DNA from: an uncultured Bacteroidales bacterium
GTDB lineage: Bacteria; Bacteroidota; Bacteroidia; Bacteroidales; UBA932
Assembly (NCBI GenBank): GCA_900318955.1
Contig: ONMJ01000001.1
Location: forward strand, 163,381 to 227,380
Direction of reading: 5' to 3'
Length of the DNA: 64,000 nt
The notes under the pieces are model-generated. The model did not search any database. It was given only the letters and a program-made list of their open reading frames with translations, and was not told the origin of the DNA. Positions 53,019-61,651 of this stretch are shown here, piece by piece (position 1 is the stretch's first letter; each line of letters opens with the position of its first letter). The position numbers and the translations under genes are program-made.

Positions 53019-53831
53019 TTATTTATTTTTAAATAATGTTGAAAGGCCTTCAAATACAGCTCCTTCCGGAACGGAGAGGATACTGATGCCGCTAAGCTGA
53101 TCTCTAAGGGAACCCTCAAAAAGGCTCATAGATTTTGATATCTGTCCTCCGAGAAGGAGGGTCTCGATTCCGAGTTCATCTATTATCCCTTTAAGAGCTT
53201 CTCCGAGCGTTTCTCCAAGGTCGTGGAATACTCTTATTGCAGCATCCTCTCCGTTGTAGGCCATTTCGGCAATGGAGAGGACACTCCGGTTATTGTCTCC
53301 CGTCAAATTATTATATGCCGAAAGAATACCTCTAGCCGATACCCGATCTTCAAGTATGCCCCCGTCGCAGAGGGGAATGTTCCATAAACTCCTCGCCGGA
53401 GATCCCATCTCGTTGTATCTGACCTTTCCTTCAAGCGCAAAAGCGAATCCGAGACCGGTCCCAAGAGTGACTACTGCCGTATTTCCTTTCTCCAGTCCAA
53501 GCTGACGGATAGCTCCTAGGAGAAGGGCATTGACATCATGATGGAATTTCAGTTCAATTTCCTCCCGAAGACCTAAGAGGTCCCTGAAGGAAAGTCCATA
53601 GACCGATTGGAACTTATGTTTCATCAGGAAGATTCCATCGCTGTAGTTGAATGGGCCGGGGATAGCGACTCCTACTCCTTTAAGCCTGTCCAGGGGGCCT
53701 ACGGCCTCTTTCAAGGCAAGAGAAATTGCGTCCTTGCTCCCGTTTGAAGGAACAGGGATCTGCCTTCCGTCGGAGCATTTGATGAAAGTGCCCCCAACGT
53801 CCAGAAATCGGTATTCCTTAGAGTACAACAT
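53019..53831 (-). CDS. ROK-family sugar kinase
   Basis: 270 residues. The ATP-binding motif is RFLDVGGTFIKCSDG, followed by GVGVAIPGPFNYSDG and VVTLGTGLGFAFALEGK. The usual zinc-binding CxCGxxGCxE motif of many ROK proteins is missing; the corresponding part reads LCDGGILEDRVSARG. ROK proteins phosphorylate glucose, mannose, fructose or N-acyl hexosamines, and loss of the zinc site does occur in some active kinases. It overlaps the upstream phosphomannose isomerase-like gene by 14 bp, making mannokinase-like activity plausible, but the substrate is not proven by sequence. Confidence 0.87.
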   Translation of the reverse strand: MLYSKEYRFLDVGGTFIKCSDGRQIPVPSNGSKDAISLALKEAVGPLDRLKGVGVAIPGPFNYSDGIFLMKHKFQSVYGLSFRDLLGLREEIELKFHHDVNALLLGAIRQLGLEKGNTAVVTLGTGLGFAFALEGKVRYNEMGSPARSLWNIPLCDGGILEDRVSARGILSAYNNLTGDNNRSVLSIAEMAYNGEDAAIRVFHDLGETLGEALKGIIDELGIETLLLGGQISKSMSLFEGSLRDQLSGISILSVPEGAVFEGLSTLFKNK

Positions 53832-55662
53832 CCTGGAATCCGTCTCTTAGAAGGGTTTTATGGACACAAATCGGCTCAGCACCGAGATTCTCAATGACAT
53901 AAGCACCTGTATCAGCGGGGACTACGACAATGTCCATGAAACGGGCTTCATACGAGCGCTCCGGATGGGCGACGCTGCGGATGCGGATATGCTCTCCGTC
54001 AACAAGAGTCAGCACGTGGAAGATCCCCTTTGTATCTTGAGAGCAACTCTTCTCGAATTCCAGACGCCTAAGGCTGAAATAGAGTTGAGGATTCTCTCCG
54101 ACAATATACTCCTTCCATCCTTCACCCTCATCTGCGAGACGGGGCTTCTGGACTATGTAATCCTTGCTCTCAGGGTCATGGATTATAGAAGTCCGGCGCT
54201 CTTGATTGACATTGAGTTCACCGAGTTTGGTATGGATCGGCCTCTGTTTCCCATCGAAGTCGAGGCGGAGGTAGTCGTACATCTTATAGGTGTAGGAACC
54301 AATTGTGAGAGAGCCGATTTCAAGAATAACCTGGTTGCGTCCGCTGGAGTGGATAGTCCCTGCAGGAAGCATCACCTGGAGGCCGGGTCTGGACTCCTCG
54401 TAGCTGACATATTTCATGTAATCGACGCTCTTATGCTCTGTGTCAGCAGCTTCTATGTCTTTGAAGAATTGAGGGATATCGGCATCGTCCCTGAAACCTA
54501 TGAAGGTCTTCGCATCGTGGCCGGTGATAACTACGTAGTAGCTCTCGTCCTGACGACCGAACTCGTTGTAATGCTCTTTGTTATAGACGCTTCCACTGTG
54601 GCACTGGATGCTCATGTTGCCGGTTGAATGGTAGCTGTCGTCCCAGTTGAAGCGGATAGGGAAGTAGCCATTGAACTTCTCAACTACGGATTCTCCGAGC
54701 ACTTTCGCCCCTTCTTTCATGAAGAAGGTAGAGAAAGGAATCTCGAGAACCGTCCCGTCCACATCTACGAGGATGCTGACTTCCATCGGAATCAGGTCGA
54801 ATACCCATGCTGCGTTTCGCATCTGATCGGGAAGCTTCCTCAGTTTTTTCATGTATGTGCCTCCCCATACGCCTTCGAGATAGACCGGTTTGCACCGGAA
54901 AGGATAGTCAGCAAGAGAAGCGGTAATCTCCGAGAAAGCTTCGTACGGAAGCAACTTCATGTCATTGGGGTAGTCGTTCTCAACGTAGAAATCCACGTTC
55001 CCCTCAGAGGAGAGCAATTCTTTTCTCAAATGGACGGCGACCTCGAAATCGCAGTAGTAGCAGCGGCGGATGATAAGGGGAGTGGTGAGCGGAGAGCTCA
55101 TCCCGAGATTGATGTACTGCCCTCGGCGAATACGAAGGATACTTTCCTTAGGAGTGACGTCCAGGTAGATCTTGTACTCATAAAGATTGCGGAGTTCCGG
55201 TATAAGGCAGCCCTGTCCGAAGACTATGAGCACTTCTTTTCCCTGCTTCCCGAGTTCATTTGCCAGAGCCTGCTTCTTCTCGTTATCCAGAAGTCCTTCG
55301 AAACCGCCCTTGTATACTTTTCCAAAGAGGAGAGTCGGATCCTCGGAACGGTCCCAACTGAGATTTTTGTCTACAATCTCCCATAATTCCCCTTCGCTCT
55401 TATAGCAGTCCCTGAAGTTGATTCTTCGGGTTTTAAAGCCCCTGACATGAAGCTGTGCTTCAAGAAGGTTCACGGTGCGCTCGAAATCTGCTCCGACGTA
55501 GCCGTCTACTGCGAAAATGCTGCCTTCGTGAGCCTTTGCCGCGAGATAAGCTGCAACTTTTACGCTTCCTTTTACAAGTTGCTTTGAGGTTCCTTTCCCA
55601 ATGGCCGGACGGTTGACGGGAGTCTGGTCGTCAAAGGGAAAGGGATTATACATGAAACTCAT
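53818..55662 (-). CDS. Class I mannose-6-phosphate isomerase-like protein with N-terminal degenerate kinase-like domain
   Basis: 614 residues, much longer than ManA (about 390). The N-terminal 230 residues resemble a uridine-kinase-type P-loop fold, but the Walker A site reads AVDGYVGADFER, without the GK-S/T, so nucleotide phosphorylation is doubtful. The C-terminal 350 residues are a cupin, with CKPVYLEGVWGGTYMKKL, FNWDDSYHSTGNMS and the metal-site-like PAGTIHSSGRNQVILEIGS. A phosphomannose isomerase would link mannose-6-phosphate to fructose-6-phosphate. The other possibility is another hexose-phosphate isomerase or sensor. It lies 7 bp after the isomerase gene. Confidence 0.8.
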   Translation of the reverse strand: MSFMYNPFPFDDQTPVNRPAIGKGTSKQLVKGSVKVAAYLAAKAHEGSIFAVDGYVGADFERTVNLLEAQLHVRGFKTRRINFRDCYKSEGELWEIVDKNLSWDRSEDPTLLFGKVYKGGFEGLLDNEKKQALANELGKQGKEVLIVFGQGCLIPELRNLYEYKIYLDVTPKESILRIRRGQYINLGMSSPLTTPLIIRRCYYCDFEVAVHLRKELLSSEGNVDFYVENDYPNDMKLLPYEAFSEITASLADYPFRCKPVYLEGVWGGTYMKKLRKLPDQMRNAAWVFDLIPMEVSILVDVDGTVLEIPFSTFFMKEGAKVLGESVVEKFNGYFPIRFNWDDSYHSTGNMSIQCHSGSVYNKEHYNEFGRQDESYYVVITGHDAKTFIGFRDDADIPQFFKDIEAADTEHKSVDYMKYVSYEESRPGLQVMLPAGTIHSSGRNQVILEIGSLTIGSYTYKMYDYLRLDFDGKQRPIHTKLGELNVNQERRTSIIHDPESKDYIVQKPRLADEGEGWKEYIVGENPQLYFSLRRLEFEKSCSQDTKGIFHVLTLVDGEHIRIRSVAHPERSYEARFMDIVVVPADTGAYVIENLGAEPICVHKTLLRDGFQDVVL

Positions 55663-55669
55663 ATCTACT

Positions 55670-57133
55670 CTATCTTATATTGTAAAAATCAAATCCCATA
55701 ATTTCGGCAAAAGCTTCAAGCTGCGGCCTGTAATCTCCGTCCACGACTGCGTAATGCTGGGTGACGCCGATTTTCAGGACCTGCTCAAATAGCTGCTTTA
55801 CAGGTACTTCCGGTCTGAAAATGGTATGGCTGTAGGTGGCCAGAAGATGCTTTTTGTCGCTCTGGGGGGTGTCCTTGGCATCGAGGCTTTCTGCCATGAA
55901 AGTTACCAGTTTGTATCGGCCGCTTTGCTCGTAAAGGCCGACTACTGTCTTCATTCCGGGGCTTATGCGATACCAGGCGAATGGAGCACCGGCATATTTC
56001 CAGGAAGTTTTAGCAAAGCGGACATCCCTTGAGATAATTACATTATCCTGCCAGGCTGGGTCGTTATGGTCATTTGGACCTGCATGTCCGCCCGCGAATG
56101 TCCCGAAGTCATTCTCAATATGGAAAGGTTCGATGAAATTGACATTCTTTCCGCTAAGCAACTTGAGAATATATGTAGCAAGTCCGGCTCCTATATCGGC
56201 TTCCGGTACGAGTACGCTTACATTGTCATTGAACCACTGAGGATAGAATCCGGCACGGCATCCCGCGGTACGGAAAGTAGCCTGGTCGATATCGTTGTAG
56301 ACGTAACAGTCGATATCGTTTTTCTCAGCCATTTTCTTGATGGCAAGGGTAGCCTTTACGCATCCGATGAATTTGTCGTATTCTACATCCGGCATCATCT
56401 TGTAGCGCCCTGTCAGCTCGTCCGCGTAAGCTTTGACCTCCTCATCCGTGAGGGCGTCAATCTCTGCTCCGTAGTCGCTGTAGGGGAGATAATGGATTTC
56501 GGGCCCTATCTTGGTGAACAGGTCGTAATTGTCGATATAGGTGCTCCACATCGCTTCGTTCATGTTCGCCATCAGTCCTACGTTCGAGTGGCGGAGAATC
56601 GAGCGGACACGCGCGGCTTCAGCGAAAATGCGTACTTTCTCTGTAATCTCTTCCCTTGTCCCCATTACGGTGCGGACATTTCTTCTCGGAATTCGTTTCA
56701 GACTACCGGAGCCCTCCAGAGAGCCGACAAGCGTGCCTGCGCAGAGATAATCCACGAAGTCATCCTCGTCCAAAGTGGTCTCGAAACTCATCCTGGGCTT
56801 TGCTACATTGCAGAAGATTATAGGCATCTCTGGGCAGTCCCTGAGGAAACGTATCCAGGCGAAATCTTCGCTCCAGGAAAGGAATTCTGCGTATACGAAG
56901 TCTACATCCTCCGCGAAAAAAAGATGTAGAGCTTTTTCGGCGTCTTCACGCTCATATACTATTCCGGGGTCGACTATATCCAGAAAGTCCAGAGTGGCTT
57001 TTATCTCACGGACGGCTTTATCTTTCCGTTCTCCGTAAGTTCCTCTCTTCGGACCATATAGATTCTTGAATCTTGGGGATGCTATAAGAAGCATTCCCAC
57101 CTTCGGCTTGCGTTGTTTGTCGTTAGTGTTCAT
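55670..57133 (-). CDS. L-fucose/L-arabinose isomerase family protein
   Basis: 487 residues. The layout matches sugar isomerases of the FucI/AraA superfamily: an N-terminal Rossmann-like part (RKPKVGMLLIASPRFKNLYG), a central part with EFLSWSEDFAWIRFL and a C-terminal metal-binding region with GKNVNFIEPFHIENDFGTFA and GGHAGPNDHNDP. The reaction would be aldose-ketose isomerisation in the cytosol. The substrate is not clear from sequence, and the identity to characterised L-fucose isomerase is likely low. It is the first gene of the PUL operon and its promoter (57148-57195) carries the shared operator element. Confidence 0.8.
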   Translation of the reverse strand: MNTNDKQRKPKVGMLLIASPRFKNLYGPKRGTYGERKDKAVREIKATLDFLDIVDPGIVYEREDAEKALHLFFAEDVDFVYAEFLSWSEDFAWIRFLRDCPEMPIIFCNVAKPRMSFETTLDEDDFVDYLCAGTLVGSLEGSGSLKRIPRRNVRTVMGTREEITEKVRIFAEAARVRSILRHSNVGLMANMNEAMWSTYIDNYDLFTKIGPEIHYLPYSDYGAEIDALTDEEVKAYADELTGRYKMMPDVEYDKFIGCVKATLAIKKMAEKNDIDCYVYNDIDQATFRTAGCRAGFYPQWFNDNVSVLVPEADIGAGLATYILKLLSGKNVNFIEPFHIENDFGTFAGGHAGPNDHNDPAWQDNVIISRDVRFAKTSWKYAGAPFAWYRISPGMKTVVGLYEQSGRYKLVTFMAESLDAKDTPQSDKKHLLATYSHTIFRPEVPVKQLFEQVLKIGVTQHYAVVDGDYRPQLEAFAEIMGFDFYNIR

Positions 57134-57147
57134 ATATTTCAGTTATC

Positions 57148-57195
57148 TGTGGTGTACTGTGGTGCAAAAGTATGAAAAAATACAATAACCTGCAA
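57148..57195 (-). promoter_or_regulatory. Main PUL operon promoter with operator element
   Basis: On the minus strand TTG (57195-57193), a 20-bp spacer and TACTTTTG (57172-57165) form a good Bacteroidetes promoter. The plus-strand element TGTGGTGTACTGTGGT lies at 57148-57163, one base after the -7 box, overlapping the expected transcription start, so binding would repress. It is 14 bp before the isomerase ATG. Confidence 0.75.
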
Positions 57196-57211
57196 CTATT
57201 CCAGAAGAATC

Positions 57212-58276
57212 TTACAAGCCAAAGTATTCCCGATAGCGGTCGTAGAGGTGCCCAGCCTGGAGATAGGCGCTCTGCGGGCTCATGAAATGGCTGAATTCGA
57301 AAGTGATGGCCTTGTCATATCCGCATCGTCCGGCCGCTTCCAGTTTTAGGCGGAGCTTGTCGAACTTGATGGGGAAGAACTTGATTGGCATGTCTCTGTC
57401 AAAGCTTTCGGCATTGGTCCAGCACTTCATCCCGTATTTGTCCGCAAGTTTTTTGTTGACGCTGAAGAAGGCGTCCAGCTCGTCATAGTCTATATGACCG
57501 TCCTGGAAGGCGCAGGCGTCCACATACTCGTGGATTCCGTCGAAGATCTCGTTCCACTCCCTCTCATGTTCCTCGACAGAGACAGCGTCAGCCCTGCTCA
57601 GGGCAGAGGAATTCGCTGCAACCGACTTTTTTCCGTCAATCCATGGGGATATGAATGTCGGAAGTCCGCCGGAAACTTCCTTGCATTGCCTTCCCATTGT
57701 CCTGAAGCTTTCAATGGCTCCTTTGGTCGCTCTTGAAATCTCTCCGGAAATGTACCAGCCGCCGAAGCTCGGGTACTTTTTCCCATAGCGTTCCCAAACT
57801 TCCTCGATTACGTATTTGTTCGATTCCACCTCATAGCTCATGTCGCCGGTGTCCCAGTATCTGCCGCTGTCGTATAGGCCCAGCATGAAGGTCATTCCAT
57901 ACTTCTGGGCAAGGCGGCAGAACATATCTATAAGGTCGACCGAAGGCATGTAGCATCCCTTTTTGAGAAGGTAAGGCGAGGGGTAGGTTATGAATTTCCG
58001 GTATCCGCAGCGGATATCGATAACTGTATCTATACCTATATCCTTCATATAGCGGAAATCCCTGTCCCATTCCTTTTCTCCCCAGTTCTGATGGGGAATA
58101 TCATGGGAGATCTCGTCGAGGAAAGTGCCTGTAATAGGAAGGGCATTCCCCTTCGGAACAATCAGGTTGTCATTGACGGGAGCATCCTCCTGCCGGCAGC
58201 CTTCCAAAGCAGGGGAGACCATTGCTGCCGCAGCTGCCATAGCGGTTTTCTTGAGGAAAGATCTTCGATTTTCCAT
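57212..58276 (-). CDS. Exported DUF4434 domain protein (TIM-barrel type)
   Basis: 354 residues. A twin-arginine-like signal (ENRRSFLKKTAMAAAAAMVS) precedes Cys in EGC, so it may be a Tat lipoprotein. DUF4434 follows, with ITGTFLDEISHDIPHQNWGE, YMKDIGIDTVIDIRCGYRKF and FGGWYISGEISRATKG. This family is predicted to be a glycosidase-like TIM barrel and occurs in PULs. Glu in YISGEIS is a candidate catalytic acid, by analogy only. The gene is divergent from the AGE epimerase and shares a control region with it. The 77-bp gap behind it holds the promoter of the main PUL operon. Confidence 0.82.
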   Translation of the reverse strand: MENRRSFLKKTAMAAAAAMVSPALEGCRQEDAPVNDNLIVPKGNALPITGTFLDEISHDIPHQNWGEKEWDRDFRYMKDIGIDTVIDIRCGYRKFITYPSPYLLKKGCYMPSVDLIDMFCRLAQKYGMTFMLGLYDSGRYWDTGDMSYEVESNKYVIEEVWERYGKKYPSFGGWYISGEISRATKGAIESFRTMGRQCKEVSGGLPTFISPWIDGKKSVAANSSALSRADAVSVEEHEREWNEIFDGIHEYVDACAFQDGHIDYDELDAFFSVNKKLADKYGMKCWTNAESFDRDMPIKFFPIKFDKLRLKLEAAGRCGYDKAITFEFSHFMSPQSAYLQAGHLYDRYREYFGL

Positions 58277-58279
58277 AAC

Positions 58280-58339
58280 TGTGGTGTACTGTGTTTCTTT
58301 TTTTTACGCAAAAGTATTATTTTTGTCCGGATATACAAA
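58280..58339. promoter_or_regulatory. Divergent promoter with operator element (DUF4434 / AGE operon)
   Basis: The minus-strand promoter is TTTG (58339-58336), a 19-bp spacer and TACTTTTG (58316-58309). The plus-strand -7 is TATTTTTG (58318-58325), with a weak -33. The element TGTGGTGTACTGTGTT (58280-58295, one mismatch to the other two copies) lies 13 bp downstream of the minus-strand -7 and near the plus-strand -33 region, so one protein could control both directions. Confidence 0.7.
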
Positions 58340-58350
58340 AATAACCACCT

Positions 58351-59529
58351 ATGACCAAGAATAATTTTGCCGAAATGGCGCAGCGCTATCACGAGGAACT
58401 CTATTCAAGAGTACTACCTTTCTGGCTTGAGAAATCGCAGGACAAGCAGTATGGCGGATACTTTACATGCCTACTGAGGGACGGGAGTGTCTTCGATACT
58501 GATAAGTTCATCTGGCTTCAGGGAAGGGAGGTGTGGATGTTCGCTATGCTATATAATAAAGTGAAAAAAGACCCGGCCTGGCTTGCATGTGCCCTGCAGG
58601 GTGCTGAATTTCTGGAGAAGTACGGGCATGACGGCAATTATGATTTTTACTTTTCCCTGACTCGTGAAGGGAAGCCGATAATTGCCCCTTACAACATCTT
58701 TTCAAATACCTTCGCCTGTATGGCATTTGCTCAGCTTGCCGTTGCGACCGGAGACGAGCACTATGCTGATATAGCGAGAAAGACCTTCCGTCGGATCCTC
58801 GAAAGACGTTCCAACCCGAAGGGAAAATGGCTCAAGGCAGTTCCTGGCACTCGTCCTATGAAGGATTTCGCCCTTCCGATGATTATTTGCAATATGGCCT
58901 TGGAAATAGAGCCTATCATCGAGGATAAGTCTCTTTTGGACAGGACAATTGAAGAAGCCCTTCACGAGGTTCTCGACGTATTCTATCAGCCGGACCTTGG
59001 TGTCATGGTAGAAAACCTTGCCCCTGACGGAAGCCTTATCGACTGTTTTGAAGGCAGGCGGGTCAATCCCGGACACGACCTCGAGGCGCTTTGGTTCATG
59101 ATGAATCTCGGTACTCGTTTGAACCGTCAGGATATTATTGATAAGAGTATGGAGATTGCCCTTCGAGTCATAGACTACGGATGGGACAAGGAATATGGCG
59201 GAATATTCTATTTCATGGACCGCAAGGGATATCCTACCCAGGAATTGGAATGGGACCAGAAGCTCTGGTGGGTGCATATCGAGAGTGCGATTGCCATGAT
59301 CAAGGGGTACCGCCTCACCGGAAATGAGAAAGCGTTGGAGTGGTTCCTAAAGCTCGACGACTATCTCTGGACTCGTTTCCGCGATCCGGAGTATCCTGAG
59401 TGGTTCGGATATCTCAACCGCAGGGGAGAGGTCCTTCTCCCTTTGAAGGGAGGTAAATGGAAGGGCTGTTTCCATGTCCCCAGGGGCCTTTATCAGATTG
59501 GAAGTATATTGGATGAACTTGCAAAATAA
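58351..59529 (+). CDS. AGE-family epimerase (N-acylglucosamine 2-epimerase-like)
   Basis: 392 residues, the normal length of this (alpha/alpha)6-barrel family. Motifs: KFIWLQGREVWMFAMLYNKV, NPGHDLEALWFMM with the conserved His, DQKLWWVHIESAIAMI with the second catalytic His and KGCFHVPRGLYQIG near the end. Family members epimerise N-acetylglucosamine to N-acetylmannosamine, isomerise mannose to fructose, or act at the reducing end of cellobiose or mannobiose. Here the last two fit better with a neighbouring transporter and ROK kinase, but sequence cannot decide. The stop overlaps the transporter start as TAATG. Confidence 0.88.
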   Translation: MTKNNFAEMAQRYHEELYSRVLPFWLEKSQDKQYGGYFTCLLRDGSVFDTDKFIWLQGREVWMFAMLYNKVKKDPAWLACALQGAEFLEKYGHDGNYDFYFSLTREGKPIIAPYNIFSNTFACMAFAQLAVATGDEHYADIARKTFRRILERRSNPKGKWLKAVPGTRPMKDFALPMIICNMALEIEPIIEDKSLLDRTIEEALHEVLDVFYQPDLGVMVENLAPDGSLIDCFEGRRVNPGHDLEALWFMMNLGTRLNRQDIIDKSMEIALRVIDYGWDKEYGGIFYFMDRKGYPTQELEWDQKLWWVHIESAIAMIKGYRLTGNEKALEWFLKLDDYLWTRFRDPEYPEWFGYLNRRGEVLLPLKGGKWKGCFHVPRGLYQIGSILDELAK

Positions 59530-60818
59530 TGGAAAAGGTTAGCGCACGAATAGTTTTTTTAGCGGTTGTCGCCGCAATTGGAGGGATCCTCTTCGGATAC
59601 GATACCGCTGTCATATCAGGAACGACGGAGGTTGTCAAAACTCAGTTTGGCCTTTCCACAGGAGGTGAGGGCTGGTATGTAGGGTGTGCCCTTATTGGTT
59701 CCATAATAGGAGTTCTTGTGGCCGGGATGCTGTCGGATTTCCTCGGACGAAAGAAAACGATGATAATCTCAGCGTTGCTTTTCTCCATCTCCGCCATTGG
59801 ATGTGCCTTGTGTGCAGACTTTTCCCAACTTGTCATTTTCCGAATTATCGGAGGACTCGGAATAGGTATTGTCTCCATCGTTTCTCCAATCTATATTTCC
59901 GAAGTTTCGCCCGCTGAGGTACGAGGGACGATGGTCAGCCTCTATCAGCTTTTTATCACAATCGGCTTCCTGCTTGCCTACTTGATGAATTTTCTCATAC
60001 TCAGAGGTGCATCTTTAGATGCTACTGACACCAACCTTGGTTCGGCCATGTTCAACCAGGAATACTGGAGGGGAATGCTCGGATGCGAGGCCATTCCGGA
60101 CCTTCTGTTCCTTCTCCTTATATTCTTCATTCCCGAGAGTCCGCGTTGGCTTGCTGTCCGGGGAGAGAGGCAGGATAAGAAGGAAGAGTGGAAATACTTG
60201 CGTGAGCCGGGTATTCTCAGGGCGGTCCTTATCGGCAGCGCCATTGCAATCCTCGGGCAGTTTATGGGAGTCAACGCTGTGCTCTATTATGGCCCGAAGA
60301 TATTCTCTGATGCCGGTTTCGAGGATCCTCTTTTCTCAACGGTACTGGTAGGTGTCGTAAATATGGTCACTACAGTCATTGCTCTGTTGATCATTGACAA
60401 GGTCGGGCGTAAGCAACTCGTCTGGTGGGGAGTTGGAGGCATGATAGTCAGCCTTCTGATGATCGGCCTCTATTTCTTGCCTTTCACTTCCCTGCCGACC
60501 GGCTTCATGCTCACATTCTTCCTGCTTTATGTATTCTGCACGGCCATTTCAATCAGTGCGGTAGTATTTGTGCTTCTAAGCGAAATGTATCCCAACAGGG
60601 TGCGGGGACTTGCAATGTCCATCGCCGGCTTTGCCCTTTGGATAGGTACATATCTCATCGGCCAGCTTACTCCTTGGATGCTGGAGAACCTTACCCCTGC
60701 AGGGACATTCTTCTTGTTTGCATTTATGTGTGTCCCTTATCTTATAATTATGTACAAGTGCGTTCCCGATACAACGGGTAAAACCCTTGAAGAAATTGAG
60801 GCGTACTGGAAAAGATAA
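59529..60818 (+). CDS. MFS sugar porter (XylE/GLUT-like) with short central loop
   Basis: 429 residues, 12 transmembrane helices. Sugar porter marks are GRKKT after helix 2, PESPRWL at the end of helix 6, GQFMGVNAVLYYGPKIF in helix 7 and PDTTGKTLEEIE at the C-terminus. The loop between helices 6 and 7, normally about 60 residues of short helices in XylE-like proteins, is only about 20 residues here (residues 209-228), accounting for the short total length. It would import a monosaccharide or disaccharide by proton symport across the inner membrane. It starts 1 bp into the AGE stop codon, so the two are coupled. Confidence 0.9.
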   Translation: MEKVSARIVFLAVVAAIGGILFGYDTAVISGTTEVVKTQFGLSTGGEGWYVGCALIGSIIGVLVAGMLSDFLGRKKTMIISALLFSISAIGCALCADFSQLVIFRIIGGLGIGIVSIVSPIYISEVSPAEVRGTMVSLYQLFITIGFLLAYLMNFLILRGASLDATDTNLGSAMFNQEYWRGMLGCEAIPDLLFLLLIFFIPESPRWLAVRGERQDKKEEWKYLREPGILRAVLIGSAIAILGQFMGVNAVLYYGPKIFSDAGFEDPLFSTVLVGVVNMVTTVIALLIIDKVGRKQLVWWGVGGMIVSLLMIGLYFLPFTSLPTGFMLTFFLLYVFCTAISISAVVFVLLSEMYPNRVRGLAMSIAGFALWIGTYLIGQLTPWMLENLTPAGTFFLFAFMCVPYLIIMYKCVPDTTGKTLEEIEAYWKR

Positions 60819-60823
60819 TCAAT

Positions 60824-61651
60824 ATGTTGCTGGAACTCCATCATCCCCTTGACGGTTATTACCAGGGCACCCGCTTCGATCGGAGCGGAGTGTTCAAGTC
60901 CCTTATATTCGAAGGGATTGAGCTCTGTGCTCCGTGGTTTGAAAGGTATTCTCCCACCATGCATGATGCCGTCTGCGGACCTTCGGAGGAGTTTTCCATA
61001 ATAGAATGCGGCCCCTATTGGCTGAAACCGGGGGTAGGGCTTCTTTTTAGGGATTCTGAGCCGTATGACCGCTTCAAGCTTTACTCTGTTAAAGACCCCG
61101 GTCTTTGGACAGTAGAGTCGGAGGGAGCATCGACTGTTTTTCGCCATAGGCTCGATTCCTATTATGACTATTCCAAAGAGATTCGTCTTGTCTCGGAGAA
61201 CGTCTTTAGAATAGATCATGAACTCAAAGCTCTGATTCCATGGGAAGGCACCGTCTATAACCACAATTTCTTCACTTTGGGAAAGCTTGAGACAGGTCCC
61301 TCACGGCTGATTGACTTTCCTTTCAGTCCGGAAGGAGTTTGGCGAACAGAATATGATTCAGTAGGCTTTTCTGAGAGGGGAATCAGGTTTTCAAGGGCCC
61401 TTTGCAAAGGAGAATCGGTCTACAACTGCGGAATTCATGAGGCCGGGAAGTCTGGAATGCCATACGATATGACCCTTTCCGAAGGTCCTCTTTCGATTCA
61501 CATTCAAGGCTCTGCCCCTGTGACCCATACTGTCTTTTGGGCAAATCACCGCATAGCCTGCGTTGAACCCTATGTGAAACTCGTTGCTGCTCCCGGCGAG
61601 AAAATGCACTGGTCAATTATGTACGAAATCAATCTTTGCCATGAGAATTAA
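60824..61651 (+). CDS. Galactose mutarotase-like protein (aldose 1-epimerase superfamily)
   Basis: 275 residues, all-beta in appearance. A His in VYNHNFFTLG and a Glu in RIACVEPYVKL are placed like the catalytic pair of galactose mutarotase-type sandwiches, but the overall match is distant. The residues around CGPSEEFSIIECGPYWL are consistent with a sugar-binding cleft. It may interconvert anomers of the imported sugar or bind it. It sits 5 bp after the transporter and overlaps the GH127-like gene by 11 bp, so it belongs to the same unit. It has no signal peptide and would be cytosolic. Confidence 0.72.
   Translation: MLLELHHPLDGYYQGTRFDRSGVFKSLIFEGIELCAPWFERYSPTMHDAVCGPSEEFSIIECGPYWLKPGVGLLFRDSEPYDRFKLYSVKDPGLWTVESEGASTVFRHRLDSYYDYSKEIRLVSENVFRIDHELKALIPWEGTVYNHNFFTLGKLETGPSRLIDFPFSPEGVWRTEYDSVGFSERGIRFSRALCKGESVYNCGIHEAGKSGMPYDMTLSEGPLSIHIQGSAPVTHTVFWANHRIACVEPYVKLVAAPGEKMHWSIMYEINLCHEN

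Noticed and set aside
53006-53119. N-terminal extension of the SusC frame into the ROK gene
   Set aside because: The signal peptide begins at 53005; the extension overlaps the end of the kinase gene.
54628-55386. Long plus-strand frame (252 codons), and the 53860-54627 frame next to it, opposite the phosphomannose-isomerase-like gene
   Set aside because: Both are antisense shadows; the minus-strand gene is supported by domains and operon spacing.
56066-56929. Long plus-strand frame (287 codons) opposite the isomerase gene
   Set aside because: Antisense shadow of a conserved gene; no domain signature.
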